Shown here in pieces: positions 15,170 through 22,462 of a stretch of DNA of 35,754 bases (positions are counted from its first letter, which is position 1; every line of letters starts with the position of its first letter). Under the pieces are notes generated by a model, which had not been told where the DNA came from, ran no database searches, and saw nothing but the letters and a program-made list of their open reading frames with translations. The position numbers and the translations under genes were made by a program. Source of the stretch: JBMNOU01 sp050943215 (GTDB lineage Bacteria > Bacillota > Clostridia > Christensenellales > SZUA-584). Location of the stretch: assembly GCA_050943215.1 (NCBI GenBank), contig JBMNOU010000014.1, forward strand, positions 1 through 35,754, written 5' to 3'.

Positions 15170-16021
15170 ATGAAGCGCATTTTTACATTAGTCACAGCCG
15201 CCATAATGACGCTTGCGCTGCTTGCGGGCTGCTCTGCAGCAATTAATAAACTGGAAGGCACCGAAACAACGGGCGGAGGCAAGGTCGGCACGGCAGCATC
15301 CATCATGGATGTGCTCGATGAGGATATGCGCTTGATCTACGAAAACCGTGATACAGCACTCCCAGCGGCGGTCATCTATATCTATCAGGGCAACGGTGAG
15401 CGTGTGGAATCTCCGCTGTACAGTGAGGATGATATAAACGCCGTCCTTGACGCCATAACCGAGATAACCATAACCGGCAAAACGGACATGACTGTTGCCG
15501 ACAGCGATTCGTGCTATACCTTTATAAACGCGGATGGCACGGAGGCGGGCAGCGTTTCCTTCAACGGCAAGTTCCTTGACTGCGGCGACAAAAAGTATGA
15601 AATAGAAAATAAGAGGGCGCTTGCCGCTATTGACTTCCCCGCAGAAACCGATCGGGATACGCTGACCATTGACGGCCCCGACCCGAAGATGTATGAGTTT
15701 CTTGAAAGGTGCAAAACCGAGGAGCCGGTTTGCGTCAAGGTCATTCGAAACGGCAGCGAGCGGGAGATAACTGATGCCGAAACGATAGACGAGGCTGTAA
15801 ATGCACTGTATTCCGTGAGCCTTGCCATGTTTGCGTTTCAGGGCACGGAAGAGCCGTCTACCCGGCTTACCGTTTCGTTCATCATGCAGGACGGCGAGGA
15901 ATACAACCTGACGTTCTATGACGATTATTACATCTTTGAATATCCGCAGCCGCTTGGGGTATGGTCTTTCTGCACAGACGGAGCGGAGTATTTCATAGAG
16001 ATACTCGAAGGAGAAAAATAA
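15170..16021 (+). CDS. Lipoprotein (283 aa) with an apparent internal duplication
   Basis: The signal peptide ends in lipobox LLAGC (Cys21). The mature part seems to hold two related units, about residues 65-150 and 180-275. Each has a strand followed by NG and Glu/Arg, a D(D/E)-I--A helix, then a strand with a DG turn (FINADGTEAGSVSF; FIMQDGEEYNLTF). The family is unknown. It begins 12 nt after the 568-residue lipoprotein gene, with GGAGG upstream, so it is in the same operon. The shared design with the second gene (strand, helix, strand units on a lipid anchor) suggests that it is a ligand- or partner-binding surface protein. Confidence 0.78.
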   Translation: MKRIFTLVTAAIMTLALLAGCSAAINKLEGTETTGGGKVGTAASIMDVLDEDMRLIYENRDTALPAAVIYIYQGNGERVESPLYSEDDINAVLDAITEITITGKTDMTVADSDSCYTFINADGTEAGSVSFNGKFLDCGDKKYEIENKRALAAIDFPAETDRDTLTIDGPDPKMYEFLERCKTEEPVCVKVIRNGSEREITDAETIDEAVNALYSVSLAMFAFQGTEEPSTRLTVSFIMQDGEEYNLTFYDDYYIFEYPQPLGVWSFCTDGAEYFIEILEGEK

Positions 16022-16053
16022 GGGCGATTGTTCCATACTAAAGGAGGAAAAAT

Positions 16054-18510
16054 ATGAAACGCACATTATCTCTGATACTTGCAGCAATACTTATTCTTTC
16101 GCTTGCGGCCTGCGCCGCACCCGCGGCGGGCGCTCAGCCTGCATTTGCACACGCGGCGGGCGAGCTCTGCACTGAGGAGGATACACTGGCCGTGCGCGAT
16201 AAAGCGTCTGCTGTCGCAGGATTACAGGAAGCGGCCAAATATCTTACCGTGCATCAGGGCGACATACCGGCGACCGAGCGGGCGTGTATCGACGAAATAC
16301 TTGCCGGCAGCGACTTTTCTTCGCTCGACGGCACGGAGTATACCAACGGCATAGATATGCGCTACCCCGACGTCATCATGGGTGTGCTTTTCATTCACGG
16401 CACGCAGATAGACCCGAAGTGGAAGCTGGACGGACAGCCGCAGGCGGCAGAAGCAGCCGAGCCTGCGCCGGGGGAACCGCTGACCGCAGAGGAGCTGGCC
16501 GCGAAGCTCGAGGCAAACGCTGAGTATTTCGTGGACGCTTCGGCCTATCCGACGCCCGAGGACGGAGCGGATTTCCTGCCTTACTTCAAGACCTTCAAGC
16601 CGGAGGTGCTGGATGAGGCGCTCGGCGTAACGCTCTCCACCCCGCGCGAGATCTCCGACACCACGACCTGCATTTACGGCAGCGTCGCGCGAGCCGCTCT
16701 TTTCACAAACACCTCGGATAAAACGGTTCAGCTTATCCCCGCCAATGACCTGCCCGAATCCAAGTGGAAAAAGGTAGAGGGCTACGACCCGTCGCTCATA
16801 ATCGACTGGGCTTCAGCGCCCGGAACAAAAAATGCAGCCACAGATCTGATACCTTTGAGCTGCGCGAATATTCTGGAGCCGGGTGAATCCACCGTGATGC
16901 GCTTCACCTATATCGGCCACGAGGGCGAGGATTTAACCTTCCAGTCGCGCTTCTCCGTCTATGTGACGGACGGAAAGACCACCGAGCTGCTGGCGGCTAC
17001 GTCGCTCAACCACGTCCTGCCCTCGAAGTACAACCCCGGAAGCTGCACCATAAGCGGCACGGTGTACGATGAGGAGACGGGCATACCGCTGCCGAACATC
17101 AACGTGCAGGCGTCGCGCAACGGGCATGATTTCGCCATGACCGACAGCAACGGACGCTTTACCCTCACCGTTCCGGCGATCAAGTTCGATTCCACCGGCA
17201 ACTGGGCGCGCGCATCGGTGTTCGCCAACGAGATGAGCTTAATGGGCGAGGCCGGAGCGAATGACGGTGTGGTTGTAGACCCTGCTTACGCTCAAAGCTG
17301 CATGATAGTGGAGCCGCGCGACGGCAAAAGCATCGAGCTGACGTTCGCGCTCAAAAAGAAGCCGGCGCAGGTCAACTACACGCTCCAGACCGAGCACGAC
17401 ATGTATATGCAGGCGTACTGTGTGGACAGCGCCGCCGACATTATTGCCACCGCGCCCTTCCATACTACCTTTAGCGAGGAGTACAAGTACGAAAATGGCT
17501 ATCTGCACGTGTTCGACAAGACGGGAACGCTGCTCTTTGAAAAGCGGCTCTACGGCGAGTCCGCTTTCTGCGACGTTTCTGCCGACGGAAAGCTCGTCGC
17601 TTCGGTAGTGCACGGGAAGAAGGAAGGAGATCCCGATACCGCCGTTATATGGGATATCAAGGGCAATGAGGTGTTCTCTTATCAGGTGCCGTATAAGGAG
17701 AACCCTAAGTTGTATGTTCAGCCCCAGGCTCCCGGCGCAGGAGTGTTCTCCAAGCTCGGCGACCTCGAAATTTCAAATGACGGCAAGATGCTTTTGATAG
17801 CGACCGACGAGGGCTATGTCTGCGTTGTGCGCCTGTCGGACAAGAAAATCATCTGCGATTTCTTCGGGAACGGCAAAATGTATAAGCTGTTCTGGTCCGC
17901 CGATGACAAGGTGGTCTATACGGGTACGGAATCGGGAAACTTCCGCGCCACCGAAGCGGCAACCGGCAAGCTCCTCTGGCAAAAATATATAGAAGCCACG
18001 ATATTCGGCTGGGCGATGACGGACGACACGGTCATCACCTCCACCAAGGCAACCGGCACCGGCTATCTTATCTGCACCGAGCTTGCCACCGGTAAAACGC
18101 GCTGGACGCTGGACGTCGGCATGAGAAACGCGAGTATGTGCCTCTCCCACGATAAAAAGACGCTGTTCTGGGGCACCGATACCAGTACGACCAACGAGCG
18201 CTGCGTATTCATCGACACCGAAACGGGCACGCCGCTATGGGGCACCCGCGCCGGAAAGCAGGCAGGTGCGTTCTCGGCGGACGACAGGTATGTCGCTCTT
18301 CGAAGCGGCGGCAACCTGACGCTGTGGACGCGGACAGGCGAGCATCTCTACGGTGCGCTCATCGCAAAGGACGACAACTCTATGAGCTGGGGACTCTACA
18401 TGAGCGGCGACTGTAAGAACATCGTCAGCTTCGCGGGCGGAAGCACGGAAGACCGTCACTACGGCGTAATGTACGCCCTGACGCTGGATGAAAACACACC
18501 GCTCCCATAA
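16054..18510 (+). CDS. Large lipoprotein (818 aa): CarboxypepD-reg-like domain plus beta-propeller
   Basis: The signal peptide ends in SLAAC (Cys20). An N-terminal region (about 25-330) is unrecognised and contains a Pro/Ala/Glu-rich linker near 128-145. Residues 331-433 match a carboxypeptidase regulatory-like (beta-sandwich) domain: CTISGTVYDEETGIPLPNI and TDSNGRFTLTVP. From about 445 to the end, repeated blades resembling a WD40/PQQ-type beta-propeller occur (SADGKLVASV, SNDGKMLLIATDEG, SADDKVVYTGTESG, SADDRYVALRSGG). Such propellers usually bind partners. No PQQ cofactor site was identified. It is the last gene of the operon, with GGAGG 6 nt before the ATG and a hairpin terminator after the stop. 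Confidence 0.85.
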   Translation: MKRTLSLILAAILILSLAACAAPAAGAQPAFAHAAGELCTEEDTLAVRDKASAVAGLQEAAKYLTVHQGDIPATERACIDEILAGSDFSSLDGTEYTNGIDMRYPDVIMGVLFIHGTQIDPKWKLDGQPQAAEAAEPAPGEPLTAEELAAKLEANAEYFVDASAYPTPEDGADFLPYFKTFKPEVLDEALGVTLSTPREISDTTTCIYGSVARAALFTNTSDKTVQLIPANDLPESKWKKVEGYDPSLIIDWASAPGTKNAATDLIPLSCANILEPGESTVMRFTYIGHEGEDLTFQSRFSVYVTDGKTTELLAATSLNHVLPSKYNPGSCTISGTVYDEETGIPLPNINVQASRNGHDFAMTDSNGRFTLTVPAIKFDSTGNWARASVFANEMSLMGEAGANDGVVVDPAYAQSCMIVEPRDGKSIELTFALKKKPAQVNYTLQTEHDMYMQAYCVDSAADIIATAPFHTTFSEEYKYENGYLHVFDKTGTLLFEKRLYGESAFCDVSADGKLVASVVHGKKEGDPDTAVIWDIKGNEVFSYQVPYKENPKLYVQPQAPGAGVFSKLGDLEISNDGKMLLIATDEGYVCVVRLSDKKIICDFFGNGKMYKLFWSADDKVVYTGTESGNFRATEAATGKLLWQKYIEATIFGWAMTDDTVITSTKATGTGYLICTELATGKTRWTLDVGMRNASMCLSHDKKTLFWGTDTSTTNERCVFIDTETGTPLWGTRAGKQAGAFSADDRYVALRSGGNLTLWTRTGEHLYGALIAKDDNSMSWGLYMSGDCKNIVSFAGGSTEDRHYGVMYALTLDENTPLP

Positions 18511-18546
18511 CACGTAGATATTGAGCATAGCTCATCAACAGAAAAC

Positions 18547-18576
18547 GGGCGGCAGTACAATTTCGTACCGCCGCCC
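18547..18576. terminator. Shared hairpin terminator of the lipoprotein operon and tnpV
   Basis: A 12-bp stem (GGGCGGCAGTAC with GTACCGCCGCCC, one mismatch on the plus strand, a wobble on the minus) has a 6-nt loop. It lies between two converging genes. The minus-strand side, after tnpV, is followed by GTTTTC, so termination is more convincing in that direction. Confidence 0.65.
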
Positions 18577-18582
18577 TTACTA

Positions 18583-18966
18583 TCATCCGTATATCAACTC
18601 ACTGCTTACAACTTCCCGTGCTTGTTCTCGGATGCTGTTCATCCTGCCGACCCACTCCATTTGATTTTCGGCTTTGAGCCTTTCCGTCGCGCTCTCTCTT
18701 TTTGCCATCTCATATACTAACTGAGAAAACATCTCTTGCGCCTGTTGGTCTATTTCTGCAAGATGGTTGTTCAGCTTTCCGCTTATAAGAAGCTCGGCGT
18801 AAAGCCCATTGCGATTAGCTTTCAAATACCGCTTGCGCCGTTGTCCCCAAACGCCGATGGGTTTGTTTTCGTTGTCATCATCGGGAATGTCGCCCCACGG
18901 CAGATAATAGTCGCCGACCAATGTATAGGGGATACTTGTCTTTTTGTCAATGAACCTTGCTTTCAT
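18583..18966 (-). CDS. tnpV: TnpV family transposon-encoded protein
   Basis: The 127-residue protein matches what I recall of TnpV proteins of clostridial transposons: start MKARFIDKKTSIPYTLVGDYYLP, then IGVWGQRRKRYLK, GLYAELLISGKLNNHLAEID-QAQE and the C-terminal NQMEWVGRMN-IR followed by ELIY. The start at 18964-18966 is set by GGAGG 6 nt upstream. A longer frame to 19008 lacks one. The function of TnpV is unknown, but it travels with serine-recombinase elements such as Tn4451. It is the last gene before rpmF and marks the right end of the element. Confidence 0.88.
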   Translation of the reverse strand: MKARFIDKKTSIPYTLVGDYYLPWGDIPDDDNENKPIGVWGQRRKRYLKANRNGLYAELLISGKLNNHLAEIDQQAQEMFSQLVYEMAKRESATERLKAENQMEWVGRMNSIREQAREVVSSELIYG

Positions 18967-19030
18967 GTTCAGCCTCCAAAGATTGAATTTTGCCTGCAAT
19001 CCAATCAATCCGGCTTTTTACAAAGGCCAA

Positions 19031-19059
19031 GGGAGGAACTTCGTTACGAAGTCCCTCCC
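19031..19059 (-). terminator. Strong hairpin downstream of rpmF
   Basis: On the minus strand a 13-bp stem (one G-T wobble) closes a TAA loop, reading GGGAGGGACTTCG on the left arm. It lies 27 nt past the rpmF stop and is followed by TTGGCCTTTG, a poor T-run. It could stop rpmF transcripts from entering the element, or be an element-end hairpin. Confidence 0.5.
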
Positions 19060-19063
19060 TTAT

Positions 19064-19082
19064 GGCACCCGTTTTATTTATC
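19064..19082. repeat. Candidate right terminal inverted repeat
   Basis: GGCACCCGTTTTATTTATC resembles the reverse complement of 4814-4833. It ends 3 nt before the rpmF stop codon, which is the probable right boundary of the insertion. No clear target duplication was found. Confidence 0.35.
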
Positions 19083-19085
19083 CGA

Positions 19086-19283
19086 TCACTGCGCTTTTGT
19101 GGCTTTTTCGGTATCCACCACATGTCTGCCGTTATAGAAACCGCATGTTCCGCACACCCTGTGCGAAAGCTTCATTGCATGGCACTGTGGACACTCCGCG
19201 ATCCCCGGCGTAGAGAGCTTCCAGTTCGCCGACCGTCTTGTATGCTTACGCTGTTTGGATGTCCGTCTCTTTGGTACTGCCAT
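19086..19283 (-). CDS. rpmF: 50S ribosomal protein L32
   Basis: The 65-residue protein has the L32 start MAVPKRRTSKQRKHTRRSANWK and a four-Cys zinc motif (Cys31, Cys34, Cys44, Cys47), the zinc-bound form of L32. GAGGAGGTG lies 7 nt before the ATG and is encoded by the last codons of yceD, so the two genes are tightly coupled. In many Bacillota plsX follows (with fapR between in some). Here the candidate element end begins 3 nt after the stop. The last residues (EKATKAQ) look normal, so the insertion did not visibly change the protein. Confidence 0.97.
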   Translation of the reverse strand: MAVPKRRTSKQRKHTRRSANWKLSTPGIAECPQCHAMKLSHRVCGTCGFYNGRHVVDTEKATKAQ

Positions 19284-19287
19284 TTAT

Positions 19288-19791
19288 TTACACCTCCTCG
19301 TTATTGTGCAATTTTGATAAACCGAAAAATGGGTTTGATTCGTCCGGCTCGCTGCCGCAACTACAGCCGCCTTTGTTAAGATCGGCGCCGCATACGCCGC
19401 ATAGCCCCTTGCAATCGTCCTTGCACAAGAACTTTGGGGGCAGGCATAAAATCACGTTATCCTGAAGCATCCGGTCGAGATCAATGATATCGGCCATATA
19501 CGGGTATGAATCGTCTTCCTTCGGCTGCTCTTTGTAGTATTCGCGAAATTCAAAGCAAACTGGATAAACAAACGCCTTTAAGCATCGCGAACACAAAACC
19601 GGCACATCAGAGCTGAATCGTCCGTTTACAACGACGCCTTTACCGTCATAATAATAATCCGCCCTCACATGGATCCCATCAGGAAAACTGAAATGTTCAC
19701 CCATAAAATCAAAGCCGTCAAGCGGACCGTCGTACACTTCGGTATATATTTCTCCCACATTGCGGACAGTCTCCGAGATATCTATTTTCAT
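19288..19791 (-). CDS. yceD: YceD/DUF177 family protein
   Basis: YceD-family proteins are found before rpmF in most bacteria and are linked to ribosome or rRNA metabolism in plants and bacteria; their exact role here is unknown. The 167-residue protein has the typical CSRCL motif in the middle and a Cys-rich C terminus (CKDDCKGLCGVCGADLN-GGCSCG) that probably binds zinc, then the N-PF-L tail. I choose ATG 19789-19791, with GGGAGTGAT just upstream. A frame 24 nt longer lacks a site. A near-perfect promoter stands about 55 nt upstream. Confidence 0.92.
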   Translation of the reverse strand: MKIDISETVRNVGEIYTEVYDGPLDGFDFMGEHFSFPDGIHVRADYYYDGKGVVVNGRFSSDVPVLCSRCLKAFVYPVCFEFREYYKEQPKEDDSYPYMADIIDLDRMLQDNVILCLPPKFLCKDDCKGLCGVCGADLNKGGCSCGSEPDESNPFFGLSKLHNNEEV

Positions 19792-19845
19792 GAATATCAC
19801 TCCCATCGACCCCACAGTAATCCCCGGCGTTCGTCAACAAGCAGA

Positions 19846-19874
19846 ATTATATTTTAAGCGTGCGCAGATGTCAA
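19846..19874 (-). promoter_or_regulatory. Consensus SigmaA promoter of yceD-rpmF
   Basis: TTGACA (19869-19874) and TATAAT (19846-19851) match the consensus exactly with a 17-nt spacer on the minus strand. Before the insertion this promoter probably also served plsX and the genes behind it. Confidence 0.88.
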
Positions 19875-19910
19875 CTAGTTTTTTTACATGCGTTTCCAAA
19901 AACCGGAATA

Positions 19911-21362
19911 TCAGCCGCTAAACAGCGCTTGTTTCCGCCGCGCCATCTCACCTACCCGCGCGATGTATATCCTTAAATCTTTTAGGTTTGCCGCCCGCTC
20001 AATCCTTTCGCCGCCGCCGTATACGCGCTTTGATATCGCGCCCGCGCCAAAAGCGGCAACGCTTAGCAGCTCCTCCATATTGTCGATGTTGTAAAGACAC
20101 GCTTTGCCATCTTTTGCGTATCCGGCATTTTCAAGGCTGCCCTTCATATATTTCTGCCTGTACATATAATAAGGATGATACCCCGCCGCTTCCAGCATTC
20201 TCTGAGCGGCACAAAGCATCTTTGCGGTCTCGGTATCGGTCGGAAACGCATTGAGATTAGCCGCCGCAAATGCGGACGCGCGCTTTACCGCAAGAGTATG
20301 AACGGTAATATTTTCAGGATCAAGGGAGATGATTTTCTCAAGTGTCCCTGTAAAATCCCGTTGGCTCTCTCCCGGAAGGCCGGCGATAAGGTCGACGTTG
20401 ACCTGAAGCCCTGTCTTCCTCGCCATACCGTATGCGTCAAAAAACTGAGCAGCTGTGTGATGGCGCCCTATTCGCAATAGCGTATCGTCAACCAGCGTCT
20501 GTGCATTAACGCTGATACGCCCCGCTCCTGCCGCTTTGATGGCACGCAGTTTTTGTGGCGTAATCGTATCGGGCCGCCCCGCCTCAACGGTAAACTCCTT
20601 CGCCCCAGAAGCAATTTTCGCCGCGCGCTTAAGCAGCGTTTCAAAATGCTCATCCCCAAGAGCGGTGGGTGTGCCTCCGCCAATATACATCGCGCGCACT
20701 TGCTTGCCCAAAAGCAGCGTCTCAGCGCCCGAAAGCTCGGCTGCCAGAGCATCCATATAAAGTCCCTCCGCGCCAGGGAACACATCCAAAGTATTCGACG
20801 CAAAAGAGCAGTACGCACACCTTGAAACGCAAAACGGTATACCGATATACACATCGATATCAGTACAGGCTTTTGGCATCAGCGGTTTTTGAATATCGAC
20901 AACGCTCTTCGCAAACCCATATTTTTCGGGTGATACGTCAAACTCATTTATAAAGAGCGAGCGCGCACCTTCTTCTCCCAATGCGGCTTCGCTATCGCGC
21001 AGCAACTTGGTCGGCCGGATACCGGTCAGCGATCCCCACGGCATTTTTACTCCGAAACATGCGGCAAGCGCTCTGTAGACGCTGATCTTGACGGCGCGCT
21101 TTGCCGTGCGTTTTTGTACTAGCGTACCTGACCCGACCGGGCACCGGTATATATATTCGGCGGCCGTTTCTCCGTTTTGCAGCACCTTAGCGGTGCTCGC
21201 AATCAAACCATCCGTCAAAGAAAAAAAATGTTCCACTCCCAAGCCCGACGCTGCCCGCGCAGGGGCCTTAGCGCACTCGATCCTGCGAGTGTCGATGAAC
21301 AGCCGGATTTCCTCGCAGATATCGCTGAAAAAAGAAGGCGTTTCGGTAAACAGATACGTCAT
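19911..21362 (-). CDS. hemZ: Coproporphyrinogen dehydrogenase-like radical SAM protein HemZ
   Basis: HemZ belongs to the HemN-like radical SAM group, annotated as oxygen-independent coproporphyrinogen III oxidase, though some members may do other radical chemistry. The 483-residue length fits HemZ. The N-terminal 165 residues are the HemZ-specific extension (GSLTGIRPTKL near 110). The cluster motif is CxxxCxxC at Cys178, Cys182 and Cys185 (PFCVSRCAYCSF), followed by YIGGGTPTAL and EAGRPDTI. The C-terminal region includes the HemN-type MYRQKYMKG-LENAGY. It starts 3 nt after the MBL gene stop. No heme genes are nearby. Confidence 0.92.
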   Translation of the reverse strand: MTYLFTETPSFFSDICEEIRLFIDTRRIECAKAPARAASGLGVEHFFSLTDGLIASTAKVLQNGETAAEYIYRCPVGSGTLVQKRTAKRAVKISVYRALAACFGVKMPWGSLTGIRPTKLLRDSEAALGEEGARSLFINEFDVSPEKYGFAKSVVDIQKPLMPKACTDIDVYIGIPFCVSRCAYCSFASNTLDVFPGAEGLYMDALAAELSGAETLLLGKQVRAMYIGGGTPTALGDEHFETLLKRAAKIASGAKEFTVEAGRPDTITPQKLRAIKAAGAGRISVNAQTLVDDTLLRIGRHHTAAQFFDAYGMARKTGLQVNVDLIAGLPGESQRDFTGTLEKIISLDPENITVHTLAVKRASAFAAANLNAFPTDTETAKMLCAAQRMLEAAGYHPYYMYRQKYMKGSLENAGYAKDGKACLYNIDNMEELLSVAAFGAGAISKRVYGGGERIERAANLKDLRIYIARVGEMARRKQALFSG

Positions 21363-21365
21363 AGG

Positions 21366-21992
21366 TTACCTTGCAAGGTACGGGTTGCTACGAAACTCGG
21401 CAAAAAGCGTCGTCTTAGGCCCGTGCCCCGTGTATACGGTGTAATCCTTTTTAATAGCGCCCAATATGTCTGTCAGCGTATGAAAATATTCTTCGGGGTC
21501 GCTGCCCGGCAGGTCGGTCCTGCCGCAGCCCATATAAAACAGCGTATCTCCCGCGAACAGCGTTCCGTCCGTCATGTAGCAGACGCTGCCGCCCGAATGC
21601 CCCGGCGTATGCAGCACATACACATCCATATCCGCCGCGTTGATCGTCTCGCCTCCCCAAAGCACGATATCCGCCTCGCACTCAGGGATGCGCAGGCCCG
21701 CCAGCGCGGCTAGATTATCACGCTGGCTTCTTAGCATATTGATGTCGCGCGTATGGATGCATACCTTTGCAGCTGTCGCGCGCTTCAGATCTGCCACCGC
21801 GCCGATATGGTCAAAATGCCCATGCGTCAGCAATATATGCGTCACCTCTTCAATGCCATTTTCGTCGAGCACAGCGAGTATACGGTCGCATTCTGCACCC
21901 GGGTCAACAACAAATGCCTTTCCTAAACCTTCCCTAAAAGCGATATATGCGTTTGTACCCATGCCTCCCACCGCCATCTGTAAGACCTTCAT
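21366..21992 (-). CDS. MBL-fold metallo-hydrolase (glyoxalase II-like)
   Basis: The 208-residue protein has the metal-binding motif THGHFDH (His57, His59, Asp61, His62), followed by HTPGHSGGSVCY, AGDTLF and YTGHGP near the C terminus, the full set of metallo-beta-lactamase ligands. It is of the YcbL/GloB-like group that hydrolyses thioesters or related esters. The exact substrate is not known. GGAGG lies 5 nt before the ATG. It sits between dtd and hemZ, an order seen in many Clostridia, and probably belongs to the relA transcription unit. Confidence 0.9.
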   Translation of the reverse strand: MKVLQMAVGGMGTNAYIAFREGLGKAFVVDPGAECDRILAVLDENGIEEVTHILLTHGHFDHIGAVADLKRATAAKVCIHTRDINMLRSQRDNLAALAGLRIPECEADIVLWGGETINAADMDVYVLHTPGHSGGSVCYMTDGTLFAGDTLFYMGCGRTDLPGSDPEEYFHTLTDILGAIKKDYTVYTGHGPKTTLFAEFRSNPYLAR

Positions 21993-22005
21993 TTCTGCCT
22001 CCGAA

Positions 22006-22452
22006 TCAGTACTTGCGTTTTGAATTAAGCAATATTGTTACGGGTCCGTCACCCGATGAATCCACGCGCATATGGGCTCCGAAAACCCCTGTCGCCGTTT
22101 TGATGCCCATTTTATTCAAGGCGGCAATGCACTGTTCATATAACTTTCGTGCCCGCTGCGCATCCGCCGCATTCGAAAAATCCGGGCGTTTTCCCTTCCT
22201 TACGTCTCCGGCTAGTGTGAATTGCGATACAATGAGCACCTCGCCTTTAACGTCCGCAACGCTGAGCGTCATTTTCCCGCCGTCTTCGAAAATTCTCAGT
22301 CCCGCTGTCTTGCGGGCAATATACATTACGTCCGATTCATTATCGTCCTTCTCAACACCCAGTAGCACAAGCAGCCCTTTGCCGATACGGCCCGCCTCAG
22401 CGCCGTCTGCTACAACATATGCGCAGTTTACGCGTTCAACAACAGCAATCAT
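22006..22452 (-). CDS. dtd: D-aminoacyl-tRNA deacylase
   Basis: Dtd removes D-amino acids and glycine wrongly attached to tRNA. The 148-residue protein has the SQFTL motif (residues 76-80, in VSQFTLAGD) that supplies catalytic backbone contacts, and the cross-subunit Gly-cisPro motif in GDGPVT (Gly136, Pro137). The usual residue before DGPVT is Asn; here it is Gly. The gene starts 10 nt after relA, the normal order in Bacillota. The binding site GAGGGG is close to the ATG. Confidence 0.95.
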   Translation of the reverse strand: MIAVVERVNCAYVVADGAEAGRIGKGLLVLLGVEKDDNESDVMYIARKTAGLRIFEDGGKMTLSVADVKGEVLIVSQFTLAGDVRKGKRPDFSNAADAQRARKLYEQCIAALNKMGIKTATGVFGAHMRVDSSGDGPVTILLNSKRKY

Positions 22453-22462
22453 GTCCCCTCCG

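Larger units (their letters stand above)
4814..19082. mobile_element. Decayed Tn4451-like mobilisable element inserted between rpmF and plsX
   Basis: The element carries a large serine recombinase at its left end, TnpW-like and TnpV proteins, relaxase and MobC, a candidate oriT, a ParM/ParR-like pair, a sigma-like HTH protein and a regulator-plus-lipoprotein cargo. No conjugation pore genes are visible, so it would need a helper to transfer. The boundaries are my estimate. They rest on imperfect inverted repeats at 4814-4833 and 19064-19082 and on the flanking genes rpmF (stop at 19086) and plsX. The recombinase and relaxase are broken, so the element is probably fixed in place. The cargo appears GC-richer than the flanking core genes by eye. 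Confidence 0.75.

Noticed and set aside
19086..19100. Insertion disrupting the rpmF coding end
   Set aside because: L32 has a normal length and C terminus; the stop codon lies outside the candidate terminal repeat.
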